Assembly: GCA_963833655.1 (NCBI GenBank)
Contig: CAWHYL010000007.1
Span: forward strand, 124,001 to 188,000
Source of the DNA: 3-1-20CM-4-69-9 sp963833655
GTDB lineage: Bacteria > Actinomycetota > Thermoleophilia > Gaiellales > Gaiellaceae
DNA: 64,000 nt
Reading direction: 5' to 3'
Program-made: the position numbers and the translations under genes
Part shown: one piece after another, positions 23,732 through 32,693 of the stretch
Position numbering within the stretch: the stretch's first letter is position 1
Layout of the letters: every line of letters begins with the position of its first letter
The notes under the pieces: model-generated
Databases searched by the model: none
What the model saw: only the letters and a program-made list of their open reading frames with translations
Told to the model about the DNA's origin: nothing

Positions 23732-24654
23732 TGCGCGGCGACCTCCCGCGGCAGGCGGAAGTGAACGTCTTCGCGCGCGACGGTGATCTCCTCGACGTCG
23801 GCGTAGCCGAGCCGGGCAAGGCGCCCAATCGTGTCCTCGATGAGCTGCTCCGGCGTCGACGCCCCGGCGGTCAGCCCCACGACCTCGTGTCCACCGACGT
23901 TCGCCGGGAGGTCGCTCTCGCCGTCGATCAGCTCGGCCTCGGCGCCCGCGAGCCGCGCGACCTCGACGAGCCGCTGCGCGTTCGAGCTGGTCTGCGAGCC
24001 GATCACGAGGATGAGCGTGGCCTCTTCCGCGAGGCGTTTGACGGCATCCTGGCGGTTCTGGGTCGCGTAGCAGATGTCATCGGCGGCGGGCCGCCGGAGC
24101 GTACCGAACCGCTGCTCCAGCGCATCGACGGTGGCTCGCACGTCGTCGAGCGACAGGGTCGTCTGGCTGATCACGGCAAGTGGCTTCCCGCCGGAATCCA
24201 GCTTCGCGGCCTCCGCGGGCGACTCGACGACGACGGTCGCCTCCGGTCGCTCGCCGCGCGTCCCGATCACCTCGACGTGGTCGGCATGCCCCACCAGCGC
24301 CACCAGGTGGCCGCTGTCGGCGTACCGCCGCGCCTCCGCGTGAACTTTCGAGACGAGCGGGCAGACGGCGTCGACGACGCGAAGCCCGCGTCGCTCGCAG
24401 TTCTCGCGCACGGCGGGCGCGACCCCGTGTGCCGACAGGACACAGATCTCGCCGGCCGGCACGTCGGCTTCGTCGTCGACGAAGACCGCGCCGAGCTGCT
24501 CGAGCCGGCGTACGACGTGGTCGTTGTGGACGATCTGGTGGCGGACGTAGATCGGCGGCCCGTGCTCGGCGAGGAGCCGCTCGACGATCTCGATCGCGCG
24601 GTCGACTCCCGCACAGAAGGAGCGGGGCGCGGCCAGCAGCACCCGCCTGCTCAC
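23728..24654 (-). CDS. ispH: 4-hydroxy-3-methylbut-2-enyl diphosphate reductase IspH
   Basis: Last enzyme of the MEP pathway; reduces HMBPP to IPP and DMAPP with a [4Fe-4S] cluster. The 308-residue protein has the three cluster cysteines at 14 (APRSFCAGVDRA), 98 (VVDAVCPLVSKVH) and 195 (ICYATQNRQDAV), plus HQIVHNDHVV and GHADHVEVIGT with the substrate histidines, and SSNAQRLVEVA near the end. It overlaps hpnG and yjbQ by ATGA. Its place in the operon links precursor supply to hopanoid output. Confidence 0.97.
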   Translation of the reverse strand: MSRRVLLAAPRSFCAGVDRAIEIVERLLAEHGPPIYVRHQIVHNDHVVRRLEQLGAVFVDDEADVPAGEICVLSAHGVAPAVRENCERRGLRVVDAVCPLVSKVHAEARRYADSGHLVALVGHADHVEVIGTRGERPEATVVVESPAEAAKLDSGGKPLAVISQTTLSLDDVRATVDALEQRFGTLRRPAADDICYATQNRQDAVKRLAEEATLILVIGSQTSSNAQRLVEVARLAGAEAELIDGESDLPANVGGHEVVGLTAGASTPEQLIEDTIGRLARLGYADVEEITVAREDVHFRLPREVAAQ

Positions 24655-25220
24655 GTCAAGGCCTCGAGGCTCTTCAGCGCACGTCTGGCGCCGGCAAGCG
24701 CGCGGAGCGTCACGAGCGGCTCGCGCGCGAAGCCGCGCAGGAAGCCGAGCGCGTCGACGCGCCCGTCGGCGGTCGCGCCGCGCGCGACACCGCCGAGGCG
24801 CCGCGAGGGGGTATCGCTGACGGCACGGAGGCAGCCGACGAGACGACCGCTCCGCGCGAGCGGCCCCGACTCCATGTCCACGGCCTCGGCACCGGTCTGT
24901 CTATGCAGCGCGGCCCGCTCCGCCGGGTCGTCGACGATGCGCGACGCGCCGAGGATCGTCCCCGTACGCGCAGACGCCGCGCCGAGCGGCGCTCCTTCCC
25001 ACAGCACCGCGCCCGACTCGTCGACGACACGCGTTGCGTCGATGACCGTCCCGAGCGGGAGGTCCGGCGCAAGCGCGCCGGCGACGCCGAAGGACACGAG
25101 GCGGCCCTCCGGCACACCGCGTGATGCGGCGAGGCCCACGAGCGCGGTCCGGCCGAGGCGGCGCGCGACGCGCTCCTCGACGGTCATCGCGCAGGCGAAC
25201 GTCAGCCCGTCAGCGTCCAA
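24651..25220 (-). CDS. hpnG: Hopanoid-associated phosphorylase HpnG
   Basis: Nucleoside phosphorylase-superfamily enzyme that removes adenine from adenosylhopane to give ribosylhopane. The 189-residue protein keeps GVAGALAPDLPLGTVIDA (phosphate/ribose site), DMESGPLAR (the DME motif that positions the ribose), and a C-terminal FLRGFAREPLVTLRAL. The TTG at 25220 gives MDADGLTFACAMTVEERVA and overlaps hpnH by 19 bases; the frame has no ATG before residue 12. It is shorter than many HpnG proteins. Assignment rests strongly on position directly after hpnH. Confidence 0.88.
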   Translation of the reverse strand: MDADGLTFACAMTVEERVARRLGRTALVGLAASRGVPEGRLVSFGVAGALAPDLPLGTVIDATRVVDESGAVLWEGAPLGAASARTGTILGASRIVDDPAERAALHRQTGAEAVDMESGPLARSGRLVGCLRAVSDTPSRRLGGVARGATADGRVDALGFLRGFAREPLVTLRALAGARRALKSLEALT

Positions 25221-26206
25221 GCCACGCTCCGGGCGCTCTCCTTGAGGGAACCCGCCGCCTCGTACGCCGCCGAGGGCTCGAAGCCGGAATGGATCCCGCA
25301 GTGCTCGCAGCGCGGGTCATTGCCGGGCCCGTAGTCCTCCCATTCGATCCCGTCGAGCAGCGCGTCGTACGTCGGGAAGATGCCGTCCGTCAGCAGATAG
25401 CACGGGCCCTTCCAGCCGTACGGATTCCGCGTGATCGAGCCCCACGGCGCGCACTTGAGCTTGCGGTCGCCCGTCAGGAAGTCCTGGTAGATCGGGCTCG
25501 CGAGCCAGCGGTAGCCGCGCTGCCGCGCGACCTTGCGGATGATGCGGAACTTCTCCTCGTGCTCTGCGCGCGTCATCGTGAGTGCGGGATCGATCTGCGA
25601 GTACTGGTACCCCGGTGCGATCAACATGCCGTCGATGCCGACCTCGTTCGTGAGGTAGTGCATCATCTCCAGTACATCGTCCACCGATGTTTCCTTGAAC
25701 ACCGTGGTGTTGGTCGTGACACGGAAGCCGGCCGCACGCGCCTTCCGGATCGAGTCGACGGCGATGTCCCAGAGCCCCGAGTAGTCGCAGACGTAGTCGT
25801 GGATCTCGCGCATGCCGTCGAGATGCACGACGAAGGTCAACCGATGTGACGGCTTGAACACGTCGAGGAACTGCTCGAGCTTGAGCGCGTTCGTGCAGAG
25901 CTCGATGTTCTTGCCGAGCTCGAGCATCCCCGCGACGACCTCTTCGATGCCTTTGTAGACGAGTGGCTCGCCGCCACAGATCGAGACGACCGGCGCCGGA
26001 CACTGGACGCCCGCGTCGACGCACTCTTCGACCGTCAGCCTCGCCTTGTTCGACTCGTATTCGCGGATCTTCCCGCAGCCGATGCACGCGATGTTGCACG
26101 CGAGGGTCGGCTCGAGCATGAGCACGAGCGGGTAGCGCTCGCCTTTGCGCTGCTGGCTGGCGACGTACTTGCCGATCTGGACGGTCGAGCGAAGCGGGAA
26201 CTTCAT
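25202..26206 (-). CDS. hpnH: Adenosylhopene synthase HpnH (radical SAM)
   Basis: Radical SAM enzyme that joins the 5'-deoxyadenosyl radical to diploptene to make adenosylhopene, the precursor of extended hopanoids. The CxxxCxxC cluster motif is Cys37, Cys41 and Cys44 (TLACNIACIGCGK). The segments SICGGEPLVYKGIEE, ELCTNALKLEQFLDVF, VVHLDGMREIHDY and CAPWGSITRNPYGWKGPCYLL are typical of HpnH. The 334-residue length is normal. It overlaps shc by ATGA. Confidence 0.97.
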   Translation of the reverse strand: MKFPLRSTVQIGKYVASQQRKGERYPLVLMLEPTLACNIACIGCGKIREYESNKARLTVEECVDAGVQCPAPVVSICGGEPLVYKGIEEVVAGMLELGKNIELCTNALKLEQFLDVFKPSHRLTFVVHLDGMREIHDYVCDYSGLWDIAVDSIRKARAAGFRVTTNTTVFKETSVDDVLEMMHYLTNEVGIDGMLIAPGYQYSQIDPALTMTRAEHEEKFRIIRKVARQRGYRWLASPIYQDFLTGDRKLKCAPWGSITRNPYGWKGPCYLLTDGIFPTYDALLDGIEWEDYGPGNDPRCEHCGIHSGFEPSAAYEAAGSLKESARSVAWTLTG

Positions 26207-27987
26207 CCGGTGAGCCTTTCTCTCAGGCGCCCGAGCGCGAGGAGCGGAAACGTCAAGCGATACAGGTGATAGCGAATCATGAAATCGAGCGGGAAGCCGG
26301 TCCCCGTGTAGTGCGGCTCGTCCCAGTCACCGTCGGGACGCTGAACTCGAAGAAGATACTCGGCGGCCCGTCGCGCAGACAAGCCTGCCGAGGCGCCCCC
26401 GGAGACGTATGCAAGCAGCGCCCATGCGGTCTGCGACGCCGTTGCGGCGCCGCGTCCACGCGCCGCGGTGTCGCCATAGGACGCGACGTCCTCACCGAAC
26501 CCGCCCTCGGGCTGCTGGATCGAGTCGAGCCAAGCGAGCGCGCGTCGGACCACGGGATCGTCCGAAGGCAGGCCACATGCTTCGAGCGCCGGGAGAACGG
26601 CGCCCGTGCCGTAGATGTGGTTGACGCCCCAGCGGCCGAACCACGAGCCATCCGGCTCCTGCTCGGCGAGCAGCCAGCTCAAACCAGCCTTCTGCGCCTC
26701 GTCGTGCCCTTGCTCGCGGCCGAGCGCCTCGAGCGCGTGCGCAGTCACGTCGGAGCTCGGCTCGTCGGTCACCTTGCCGAAGTCGCAGATCGGCAGCTTG
26801 TAGAGCCAGAGCGCCTCGTTGTCCACGTCGAAAGCACCCCAGCCGCCGCTGCGGGACTGCATCCCCACCATCCAGCCGAGCCCACGCTCGACGGCGTCGT
26901 CGCCGAGCCCGAGCTCGCGGAGCGCGAGCAAGACGACGGCGGTGTCGTCGACGTCCGGGTAGAGATCGTTGTCGAACTCGAACGCCCACCCGCCGGGCGC
27001 GAGCTCGGGCTTGCGGATCGTCCAGTCGCCGGGGACGGTCACCTCCTCGCGCAGCAGCCAGCTGCCAGCGGCCCGAAGTCGCGGATCGTCTGCCGGAACC
27101 CCGGCGGCGCGGAGCGCGAGGACGGCAAGCGCCGTGTCCCAGACGGGCGACTGGCACGCCTCGGGACGGAGCCGGTCGCCGTCGCGGATCAGGAACCGCT
27201 CCCAGCCGGCGAGCCCGCGCGCGAAGGTCCCGTCCTCGGCGCCGTGACCGAGGGCGGCGAGCATGACCAGCGACCAGACCCACGGCGGCTGAATCCCGCC
27301 CCAGGATCCGTCGGCCTCCTGCCGCTCGCGCACCCACCGCTCGGCCACCGCGATCGCGTGGCGGCGGAGCCGTGGGAGGAACGGGCGCGCACCCGGTTGC
27401 GTCTTCCGCCCGCCGATCTCGGCGAGGTCGATGGTGCTCGGCCGCACCGGCCGCAGTGCCTCGACGACCGAGAGCGCCACCATCGTCTGACGTGCCCAGC
27501 ACGCGAAGTCGTAGACCGACAGCGGTCCCTGCGCCGGCAGCAGGATCAGCTCGACCGGGACGTGCGGCAGACGGAGCCACGGCCACTGGCCGATCAGCGC
27601 AAGGAAGGCGCGCGTGAAGATGCGCGTCTTCGGAACACCGCCGCTACGCCGGATGTACTCGCGTGTCTCGTCGCCGGCGTCGACGCCGGCGAGCTTCAGC
27701 GCCGTGTATGCCTCGACGCTGACCGACAGGTCGGGCGGCCCGTCGAACCAGATCGACCACGTCCCGTCGGCGCGCCGGCGCGCGAGCAGCTCGTTCGCGA
27801 GCAGACGATCACTCTCTGGATCGCGCAGGCCCAGGAAGTGGAGCAGGAAGAGATGCTCGGCGATCATCGTCGCGTTCGACTCGAGCTCGCCCTTCCACCA
27901 TCCGTCCGGATGCTGGAGCGAGAGCAGCCGCTCCGCGGCCCGCTCGACGCCCGTGTCGAGCGCGCTCAGTTCGTGCGCGACGGTCAT
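26203..27987 (-). CDS. shc: Squalene-hopene cyclase
   Basis: Cyclises squalene to hopene/hopanol on the membrane. The 594-residue protein has the catalytic acid motif DVDDTA at 345-350 and repeated QW motifs (QHPDGWW, QEADGSWGG, QSRSGGWGAF, QEPDGSWFG, QQPEGGFGED, QRPDGDW). The ATG at 27987 overlaps hpnE by ATGA; the longer frame upstream to 29259 is the shadow of hpnE. It is slightly shorter than most bacterial cyclases (about 630). It may act on squalene only, since the hopanoid operon has a complete squalene branch. Confidence 0.97.
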   Translation of the reverse strand: MTVAHELSALDTGVERAAERLLSLQHPDGWWKGELESNATMIAEHLFLLHFLGLRDPESDRLLANELLARRRADGTWSIWFDGPPDLSVSVEAYTALKLAGVDAGDETREYIRRSGGVPKTRIFTRAFLALIGQWPWLRLPHVPVELILLPAQGPLSVYDFACWARQTMVALSVVEALRPVRPSTIDLAEIGGRKTQPGARPFLPRLRRHAIAVAERWVRERQEADGSWGGIQPPWVWSLVMLAALGHGAEDGTFARGLAGWERFLIRDGDRLRPEACQSPVWDTALAVLALRAAGVPADDPRLRAAGSWLLREEVTVPGDWTIRKPELAPGGWAFEFDNDLYPDVDDTAVVLLALRELGLGDDAVERGLGWMVGMQSRSGGWGAFDVDNEALWLYKLPICDFGKVTDEPSSDVTAHALEALGREQGHDEAQKAGLSWLLAEQEPDGSWFGRWGVNHIYGTGAVLPALEACGLPSDDPVVRRALAWLDSIQQPEGGFGEDVASYGDTAARGRGAATASQTAWALLAYVSGGASAGLSARRAAEYLLRVQRPDGDWDEPHYTGTGFPLDFMIRYHLYRLTFPLLALGRLRERLTG

Positions 27988-29183
27988 GCGGCCACCTTGG
28001 TTGTCACGTCGGACAACAGCGCTTGCGCCGCCGCACGGCCGGAGCGCACAGCGCTCTCCATCGTGGCGGGCCAGCCGGTTTCGGTCCACGCGCCCGCGCG
28101 CGCGAGGCCGGGACGGACGAGCCCCGGCGCGGGGCGCTCGACGCCGGGGCGGAGCGCGATCGTCGCCTCGGGCTCGCGGCTGACGCGCGACCAGAGCACA
28201 ACCGCGTCGCCGAGCCGCTCCGTCACCTGGCCGGCGATACGCTCGACGAGGTCGCGCCCGCGGATCTCCATCAGCTCGGGGACGCCGCTCGAGACGACGG
28301 TCAGATACTGGCCGCGCTCGGGCGGGCGACCGGTGAGCGCACCACGGTCGAAGACCCAGTGGGCGTCGGAACCGAGCAAGGCGGCAAGCGGCGTGCGGAG
28401 CAGCGCTCGGTCGAGGAGCAGGTGGACGCTGACGATCGGCGAGCGCTCGAGCTCCGCCCGCGGCCGTGCGTCGACGATCGCGTGAGCGTCGAGATCGTCC
28501 AGGTCGTCGACGCGCACACCGGTCTCGATCGTTGCTCCCCGCGCTTCGAGCGCGCGGCCCGCCGCGTCGCCGTGCATCCAGCCGAGCGGCTTCGCCGGCA
28601 GGATCAGGTCGGAGTGCGGGCGCGGCCCGAGCAGGGCCGTCCGGACGGTGAAGAGGCCGGCGGCGGCGTCGACCTCGTCGGAGCGGAGGTTGAGGGCCGG
28701 GCGCATGAAGACGTCCCAGAAGCGCTCCACCGCCGCGTCGCTCGTGCCGAGCCGGCGCAGGAGCGCGCCGAACGTCTCCGCCGGACGCGCCTTCGCGGAT
28801 CGGCAGCGCGCGGTCACGAGCGGGATCCGTAGCCGGTCGCGCAGCGGCACATGCGAGTACGACAGGAGCGCCGCGAGGCTCGGCTTGACATCGGCGCGGC
28901 TGCCGTCCTCCGCCAGTACCGGCAGCACGAGCCGGCGGCGGACGTATGACCCGCCCTCGCCGATGCGCGAGAGGAAGGACAGGTACTCGGTGAAGCACCC
29001 GAGCGCGATGTGCTGCCCGTTGTCCGGCGGCGGGGACGGGTCGCCGTCTCGCTCGGGCAGGGTCTGCACTGCGCCCCCGAGCGTGGGACGCGCCTCGTAC
29101 ACCGTCACGTCGTGCCCGGCGTCCACGAGCTCGAGCGCGGCGGCGAGCCCCGCGAGGCCGCCGCCGACGACCGCGGCCCTCAC
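27984..29183 (-). CDS. hpnE: Hydroxysqualene dehydroxylase HpnE
   Basis: FAD enzyme that reduces hydroxysqualene to squalene, the third step of the HpnCDE route. The 399-residue protein begins MRAAVVGGGLAGLAAALEL with the dinucleotide-binding GxGxxG, ends its FAD fold with EARPTLGGAVQTL, and contains FWDVFMRPALNLRSDEVDAAA and a C-terminal RPGLARAGAWTETGWPATMESAVRSGR loop typical of phytoene-desaturase relatives. ATGA overlaps on both sides (hpnD before, shc after). Confidence 0.95.
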   Translation of the reverse strand: MRAAVVGGGLAGLAAALELVDAGHDVTVYEARPTLGGAVQTLPERDGDPSPPPDNGQHIALGCFTEYLSFLSRIGEGGSYVRRRLVLPVLAEDGSRADVKPSLAALLSYSHVPLRDRLRIPLVTARCRSAKARPAETFGALLRRLGTSDAAVERFWDVFMRPALNLRSDEVDAAAGLFTVRTALLGPRPHSDLILPAKPLGWMHGDAAGRALEARGATIETGVRVDDLDDLDAHAIVDARPRAELERSPIVSVHLLLDRALLRTPLAALLGSDAHWVFDRGALTGRPPERGQYLTVVSSGVPELMEIRGRDLVERIAGQVTERLGDAVVLWSRVSREPEATIALRPGVERPAPGLVRPGLARAGAWTETGWPATMESAVRSGRAAAQALLSDVTTKVAA

Positions 29184-29998
29184 CAGAGCCCCCGGCCGAC
29201 GATCCGGAGCTTCGTGAGCGCGGAGAGGTGCGGTGGGCCCTCGAAGACGTCGTAGCCACGCTCTTCGATCCGGTCGAGCGTGGCGCGGTAGAGCCCTGCG
29301 AACGTCGAGACGCAGAGCGCGCTGCGTGAGTCGAGCGAGCGCAGCAGGCCGAGCCCGTCCTGCAGGTACGCGCGGGCCCGCTCGGCCTGAAAGGACATCA
29401 GCGCGTGCCAGGCACCGGACACGTTCCGCGCGGCGATGTCGTCCTCGGACACGCCGAACGAAGACAACTCGTCTTGCGGCAGGTACACGCGGCCGAGCTC
29501 CCAGTCCTCACGCACGTCTCTGATGATGTTGATCAGCTGCAGGGCAATGCCGAGCGTCTCCGCACGCTCGACGTCGTCGGAGCCGTACACGGCGACGCAG
29601 GCGAGGCCGACGGCGCCGGCGACCTTCGTGCAGTAGCCGCGCAGCTCCTCGAAGTCGGTGTAGCGCGTCTGGTCGAGATCCTGCAGTCCGCCCGCGACGA
29701 GCGCATGTAGCGCGTTTGCCGGAATCGGAAAGCGCGTGCGCGCATCGGCGAGCGCGACGAGCATCGCGTCGTCGCCCGGCTCCGCGTCGAGCTGGCTGCG
29801 CAGCTCGTGGAGCCGTGCCCTTTTCTCGTCCGCACGCAGATCGCCGTCGGCGATGTCGTCGACGCGCCGCGCGAACGCGTAGATCGCCGCGATCGCGCGC
29901 CGCTTCTCGCGTGGCAGCACCATGATCCCGTACGCGAAATTGCGGGCGCGCCGGCGCGTGAGCCGCTCGACCTCCGCGTACGCGCGATCGGCCGTCAT
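29180..29998 (-). CDS. hpnD: Presqualene diphosphate synthase HpnD
   Basis: Condenses two farnesyl diphosphates to presqualene diphosphate. The 272-residue protein has both Asp-rich motifs of trans-isoprenyl synthases: ARRVDDIADGD (about residue 42) and NIIRDVREDWELGRVYLP. The ATG at 29998 (MTADRAYAEVERLTRRRAR) is preferred to the longer frame at 30064 because it overlaps the hpnC stop by ATGA. Paralog of hpnC; the second motif contains the DVREDW signature of HpnD. Confidence 0.95.
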   Translation of the reverse strand: MTADRAYAEVERLTRRRARNFAYGIMVLPREKRRAIAAIYAFARRVDDIADGDLRADEKRARLHELRSQLDAEPGDDAMLVALADARTRFPIPANALHALVAGGLQDLDQTRYTDFEELRGYCTKVAGAVGLACVAVYGSDDVERAETLGIALQLINIIRDVREDWELGRVYLPQDELSSFGVSEDDIAARNVSGAWHALMSFQAERARAYLQDGLGLLRSLDSRSALCVSTFAGLYRATLDRIEERGYDVFEGPPHLSALTKLRIVGRGLW

Positions 29999-30792
29999 CG
30001 CGCGAACGCGGCGAGCGCGAGGCGGGTGCGGGAGGGGCGCGGCCGCTGCGTGAAGATGTCCCATTGCGCGCGCTCCAGCGCGTCGAGCGCCGCGAGGCCG
30101 CCGCGGGCGAACAGACCGACGGCGCGGCCGGCGCGGCCGCCGATTCGCGGCTGCAGCACGCGGCCGCCGGCGAGCAGCCGGCGCGCCCGCCCGGCCTCGA
30201 AGCGCAGCACCTCCGTCAGCGCTGGAGTCTGCCGGTCGAGAACGGTGACGCCGAAGCGACGCCTGTCCTCGGCAGGAAGGTAGACGCGGCCGAGGCCGAG
30301 ATCTCGCGGCACGTCCTGCAGGAAGTTCACGAGCTGCAGGCCGGTGCAGACGTCGTCACTTGCCGCGACGAGGTCCGGCTCGCGGTCGAGCCGGAGCAGC
30401 CCGAGGACGAGCCGCCCGACGGGATCGGCCGAATGGCGGCAGTACTCCCGCAGGTCGTCCCAGGTCTCGTATTCCGTGATGCGCTGATCCATCCGGTTCG
30501 CCTCGATCAACCGCAGGAACGGCTCGCGCGGAAGGCCGAACTCCGCAACGGTCGGCTGGAGCGCCTGCATGACGGGCCAGGTCGGGCTGCCGCCGTAGGA
30601 GGCGTCGAGCTCGCGCTCGAGCTCGTCGAGCGCCGCGAGGCGATCCCCTTCGAGCTCGTCGCCGAGGATATCGACGAGGCGCGCGAAGCCGTAGATCGCG
30701 CGCAGGTGCGGCCGCAGCCGGCGCGGGAAGAGGAGCGAGGCGACCGGGAAGTTCTCGGTGCGGGCCCGGCGGGCGACGGAGGCCACGTCCAT
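29995..30792 (-). CDS. hpnC: Hydroxysqualene synthase HpnC
   Basis: Converts presqualene diphosphate to hydroxysqualene. The 265-residue protein keeps ARLVDILGDELEGDR and NFLQDVPRDLGLGRVYLPAEDRRRFG, with the first Asp motif reduced relative to HpnD, which is normal for HpnC. It begins MDVASVARRARTENFPVAS at 30792 and is the first gene of the hopanoid operon, so the promoter should lie in the gap to the STAS gene (30793-30906). The longer frame upstream is a shadow of the STAS gene. Confidence 0.93.
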   Translation of the reverse strand: MDVASVARRARTENFPVASLLFPRRLRPHLRAIYGFARLVDILGDELEGDRLAALDELERELDASYGGSPTWPVMQALQPTVAEFGLPREPFLRLIEANRMDQRITEYETWDDLREYCRHSADPVGRLVLGLLRLDREPDLVAASDDVCTGLQLVNFLQDVPRDLGLGRVYLPAEDRRRFGVTVLDRQTPALTEVLRFEAGRARRLLAGGRVLQPRIGGRAGRAVGLFARGGLAALDALERAQWDIFTQRPRPSRTRLALAAFAR

Positions 30793-30906
30793 GCACGAAC
30801 GTTTGCACAGACGTGCTGCAGGTGGTCTAATTTCCAGCGCGCCAGAGCCGCCATGACCCCGCTGCGGGCGCTGGAGACAACCGAGGTTTCGTCGGGAGGG
30901 GGCGAG

Positions 30907-31269
30907 TTGTCGGACTCCGATGGTCTGCGCAAGGATCCGGTGCTGAGCGTCGAGAAGCAGGGCGACGCCTGCGTCGTGAAGCTCGCGGGCGAGCTCGATC
31001 TGTACAACGCGGCGCAGGTACGCGATGCACTGGCGGGGGCGTGCAACGACTCGGCGGTGCGAGTGGTCGTCGATCTGAGCGAGGTGGAGTTCATCGACTC
31101 GACCGCGCTCGGCGCCCTGATCGAGGCGCGGGCGAGGCTCGACAACCGGCGCGCGTTCCTGCTGGCGGCACCAGGGATCGAGACGCGGCGCGCACTCGAG
31201 ATCTCCGGCCTCGACCGGCACTTCAGCGTGCACGCGTCGGTCTCGGAGGCGTTGCTCGCGAAGGTCTAG
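30907..31269 (+). CDS. STAS-domain anti-sigma-factor antagonist
   Basis: A 120-residue SpoIIAA/RsbV-like protein. VVKLAGELDLYNAAQVRDAL and VVVDLSEVEFIDSTALGALIEARARL form the STAS core; the Ser in IDSTALG is the expected phosphorylation site for an RsbW-type kinase. The TTG at 30907 is preferred because GGGAGGGGG lies about 7 bases upstream and gives a normal family length; an ATG at 30853 would add 18 residues. No partner kinase is in the window. It faces the hopanoid operon and converges on an exporter (4-bp overlap). Confidence 0.88.
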   Translation: MSDSDGLRKDPVLSVEKQGDACVVKLAGELDLYNAAQVRDALAGACNDSAVRVVVDLSEVEFIDSTALGALIEARARLDNRRAFLLAAPGIETRRALEISGLDRHFSVHASVSEALLAKV

Positions 31270-32693
31270 GCGATCGGCGCCGTCGCCGGTGTCTCCGCCA
31301 TCTCCCGGCGCCGGATCAGCGTGAGCGCCGCGATGATCGCGGCGACGCCGAAGAACGCGAGCGCCCAGAACCCGTAGCCATAGGCGTGGGTCAGTGCGTA
31401 GGGCACGGAGCGGCCGGCCTTCACCAGCGCCTTGAAGTGGCTCGCGAACACGGTGGACGCGACTGCTGTCCCGATTGCGCCGCCGATCTGCTGCGACGTG
31501 TTGATCAGCCCGGACGCCAGGCCGGCCTCGCGTTCGGCGACGCCGGCGAGCGCTGCGATCGAGACCGGGACGAATGCAAATGCGATCCCGACGCCGACCA
31601 TGACGTACCCCGGCAGGAGATCCGACACGAACTTGCCCTTCACCGGGATCTGGGAGTACCAGATCATCGCCCCGGTCAGGAGCACGAGGCCGATGACGAT
31701 GATCGGCTTGGCGCCGAACCTCGTCGTGAGCGCCTGGGCGACACCGGCCGCGAGCACAGCCGTGCCAGCCGTCGCGAGGAAGGTGAGGCCTGTCTTGACG
31801 GGTGAGTACTGCAGGACGTCCTGCACGTACAGCGTCAGCAGGAAGAAGTTGGCGAAGATCACCGAGCCGAGCAGAAAGCCGACGGCGTTCGCGCCGGCGA
31901 CGGTACGCACGCGGAAGATGTGGAACGGCATCAGCGGGTCCTCCACGCGGCGCTCGTTGACGAGGAAGGCGGTCAGCACCACGACTGCCGCGACCAGCAG
32001 CAGAATCGTGCGCGCCGTGCCCCAGCCGACGTTGGGCGCCTCCGAGATGGCGTAGACGAGGAGCGCGAGGCCCGCGCTGACGAGCACGGCCCCGAGCGCG
32101 TCGTACTGCCGCCCCGCGGCATCGCGGCGGCTCTCGGGCACGATGCGCGTCGTCACCAGCAGCACGAGCGCGCCGACCGGGACGTTGACGAAGAAGATCC
32201 AGCGCCAGCTCAGATAGTCCGTCAGCACGCCGCCGAGGAGCACGCCGACGGCGGCGCCGCTACCGCCAAGCGCGCCCCACACGCCGAGGGCCTTGTTGCG
32301 GTCGGCGCCCTCCTCGAACGTCGTCGTCACGATCGAGAGCGCGGCGGGCGAGATGATCGCCCCGCCGAAGCCCTGGACGGCGCGTGATGCGATCAGCATG
32401 CCCTCGCTCTGGGCGAGGCCGCAGACGAGTGACGCGATCGTGAAGATCGCGACGCCGACCATGAAGACGCGGCGGCGCCCGAGCAGGTCTGCCGCGCGCC
32501 CGCCAAGCAGCAGAAAACCGCCGAAGGTGATCGCGTAGGCGGTGATGACCCACTGGAGGTTCTCCTGCGAGAAATTGAGGTCCTTGGCGATCGAAGGCAG
32601 CGCGACGTTGACGATCGAGACGTCGAGGATCGTCATGAAGAACGCCGTCGCGACGACCGCGAGAATCCGCCAGCGATGGGGATTAGGCGCCAT
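31266..32693 (-). CDS. DHA2-family drug/proton antiporter (MFS), copy 1
   Basis: A 475-residue exporter with 14 predicted membrane helices. Family marks are LDVSIVNVALPSIAKDL (motif D1), GGRAADLLGRRRVFMVGV (motif A), SRAVQGFGGAIISPAALSI (motif B) and LGGSGAAVGVLLGGVLTD (motif C). Predicted to pump hydrophobic drugs or toxic compounds out of the cell; substrate unknown. No TetR or MarR gene is adjacent, so regulation is not apparent. Close in sequence to the second copy at 52941. Its ATG overlaps the HisC-like gene by 11 bases. Confidence 0.93.
   Translation of the reverse strand: MAPNPHRWRILAVVATAFFMTILDVSIVNVALPSIAKDLNFSQENLQWVITAYAITFGGFLLLGGRAADLLGRRRVFMVGVAIFTIASLVCGLAQSEGMLIASRAVQGFGGAIISPAALSIVTTTFEEGADRNKALGVWGALGGSGAAVGVLLGGVLTDYLSWRWIFFVNVPVGALVLLVTTRIVPESRRDAAGRQYDALGAVLVSAGLALLVYAISEAPNVGWGTARTILLLVAAVVVLTAFLVNERRVEDPLMPFHIFRVRTVAGANAVGFLLGSVIFANFFLLTLYVQDVLQYSPVKTGLTFLATAGTAVLAAGVAQALTTRFGAKPIIVIGLVLLTGAMIWYSQIPVKGKFVSDLLPGYVMVGVGIAFAFVPVSIAALAGVAEREAGLASGLINTSQQIGGAIGTAVASTVFASHFKALVKAGRSVPYALTHAYGYGFWALAFFGVAAIIAALTLIRRREMAETPATAPIA

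Noticed and set aside
26266..28485. 739-residue open frame opposite shc
   Set aside because: Antisense shadow of shc and hpnE; no recognisable domain.
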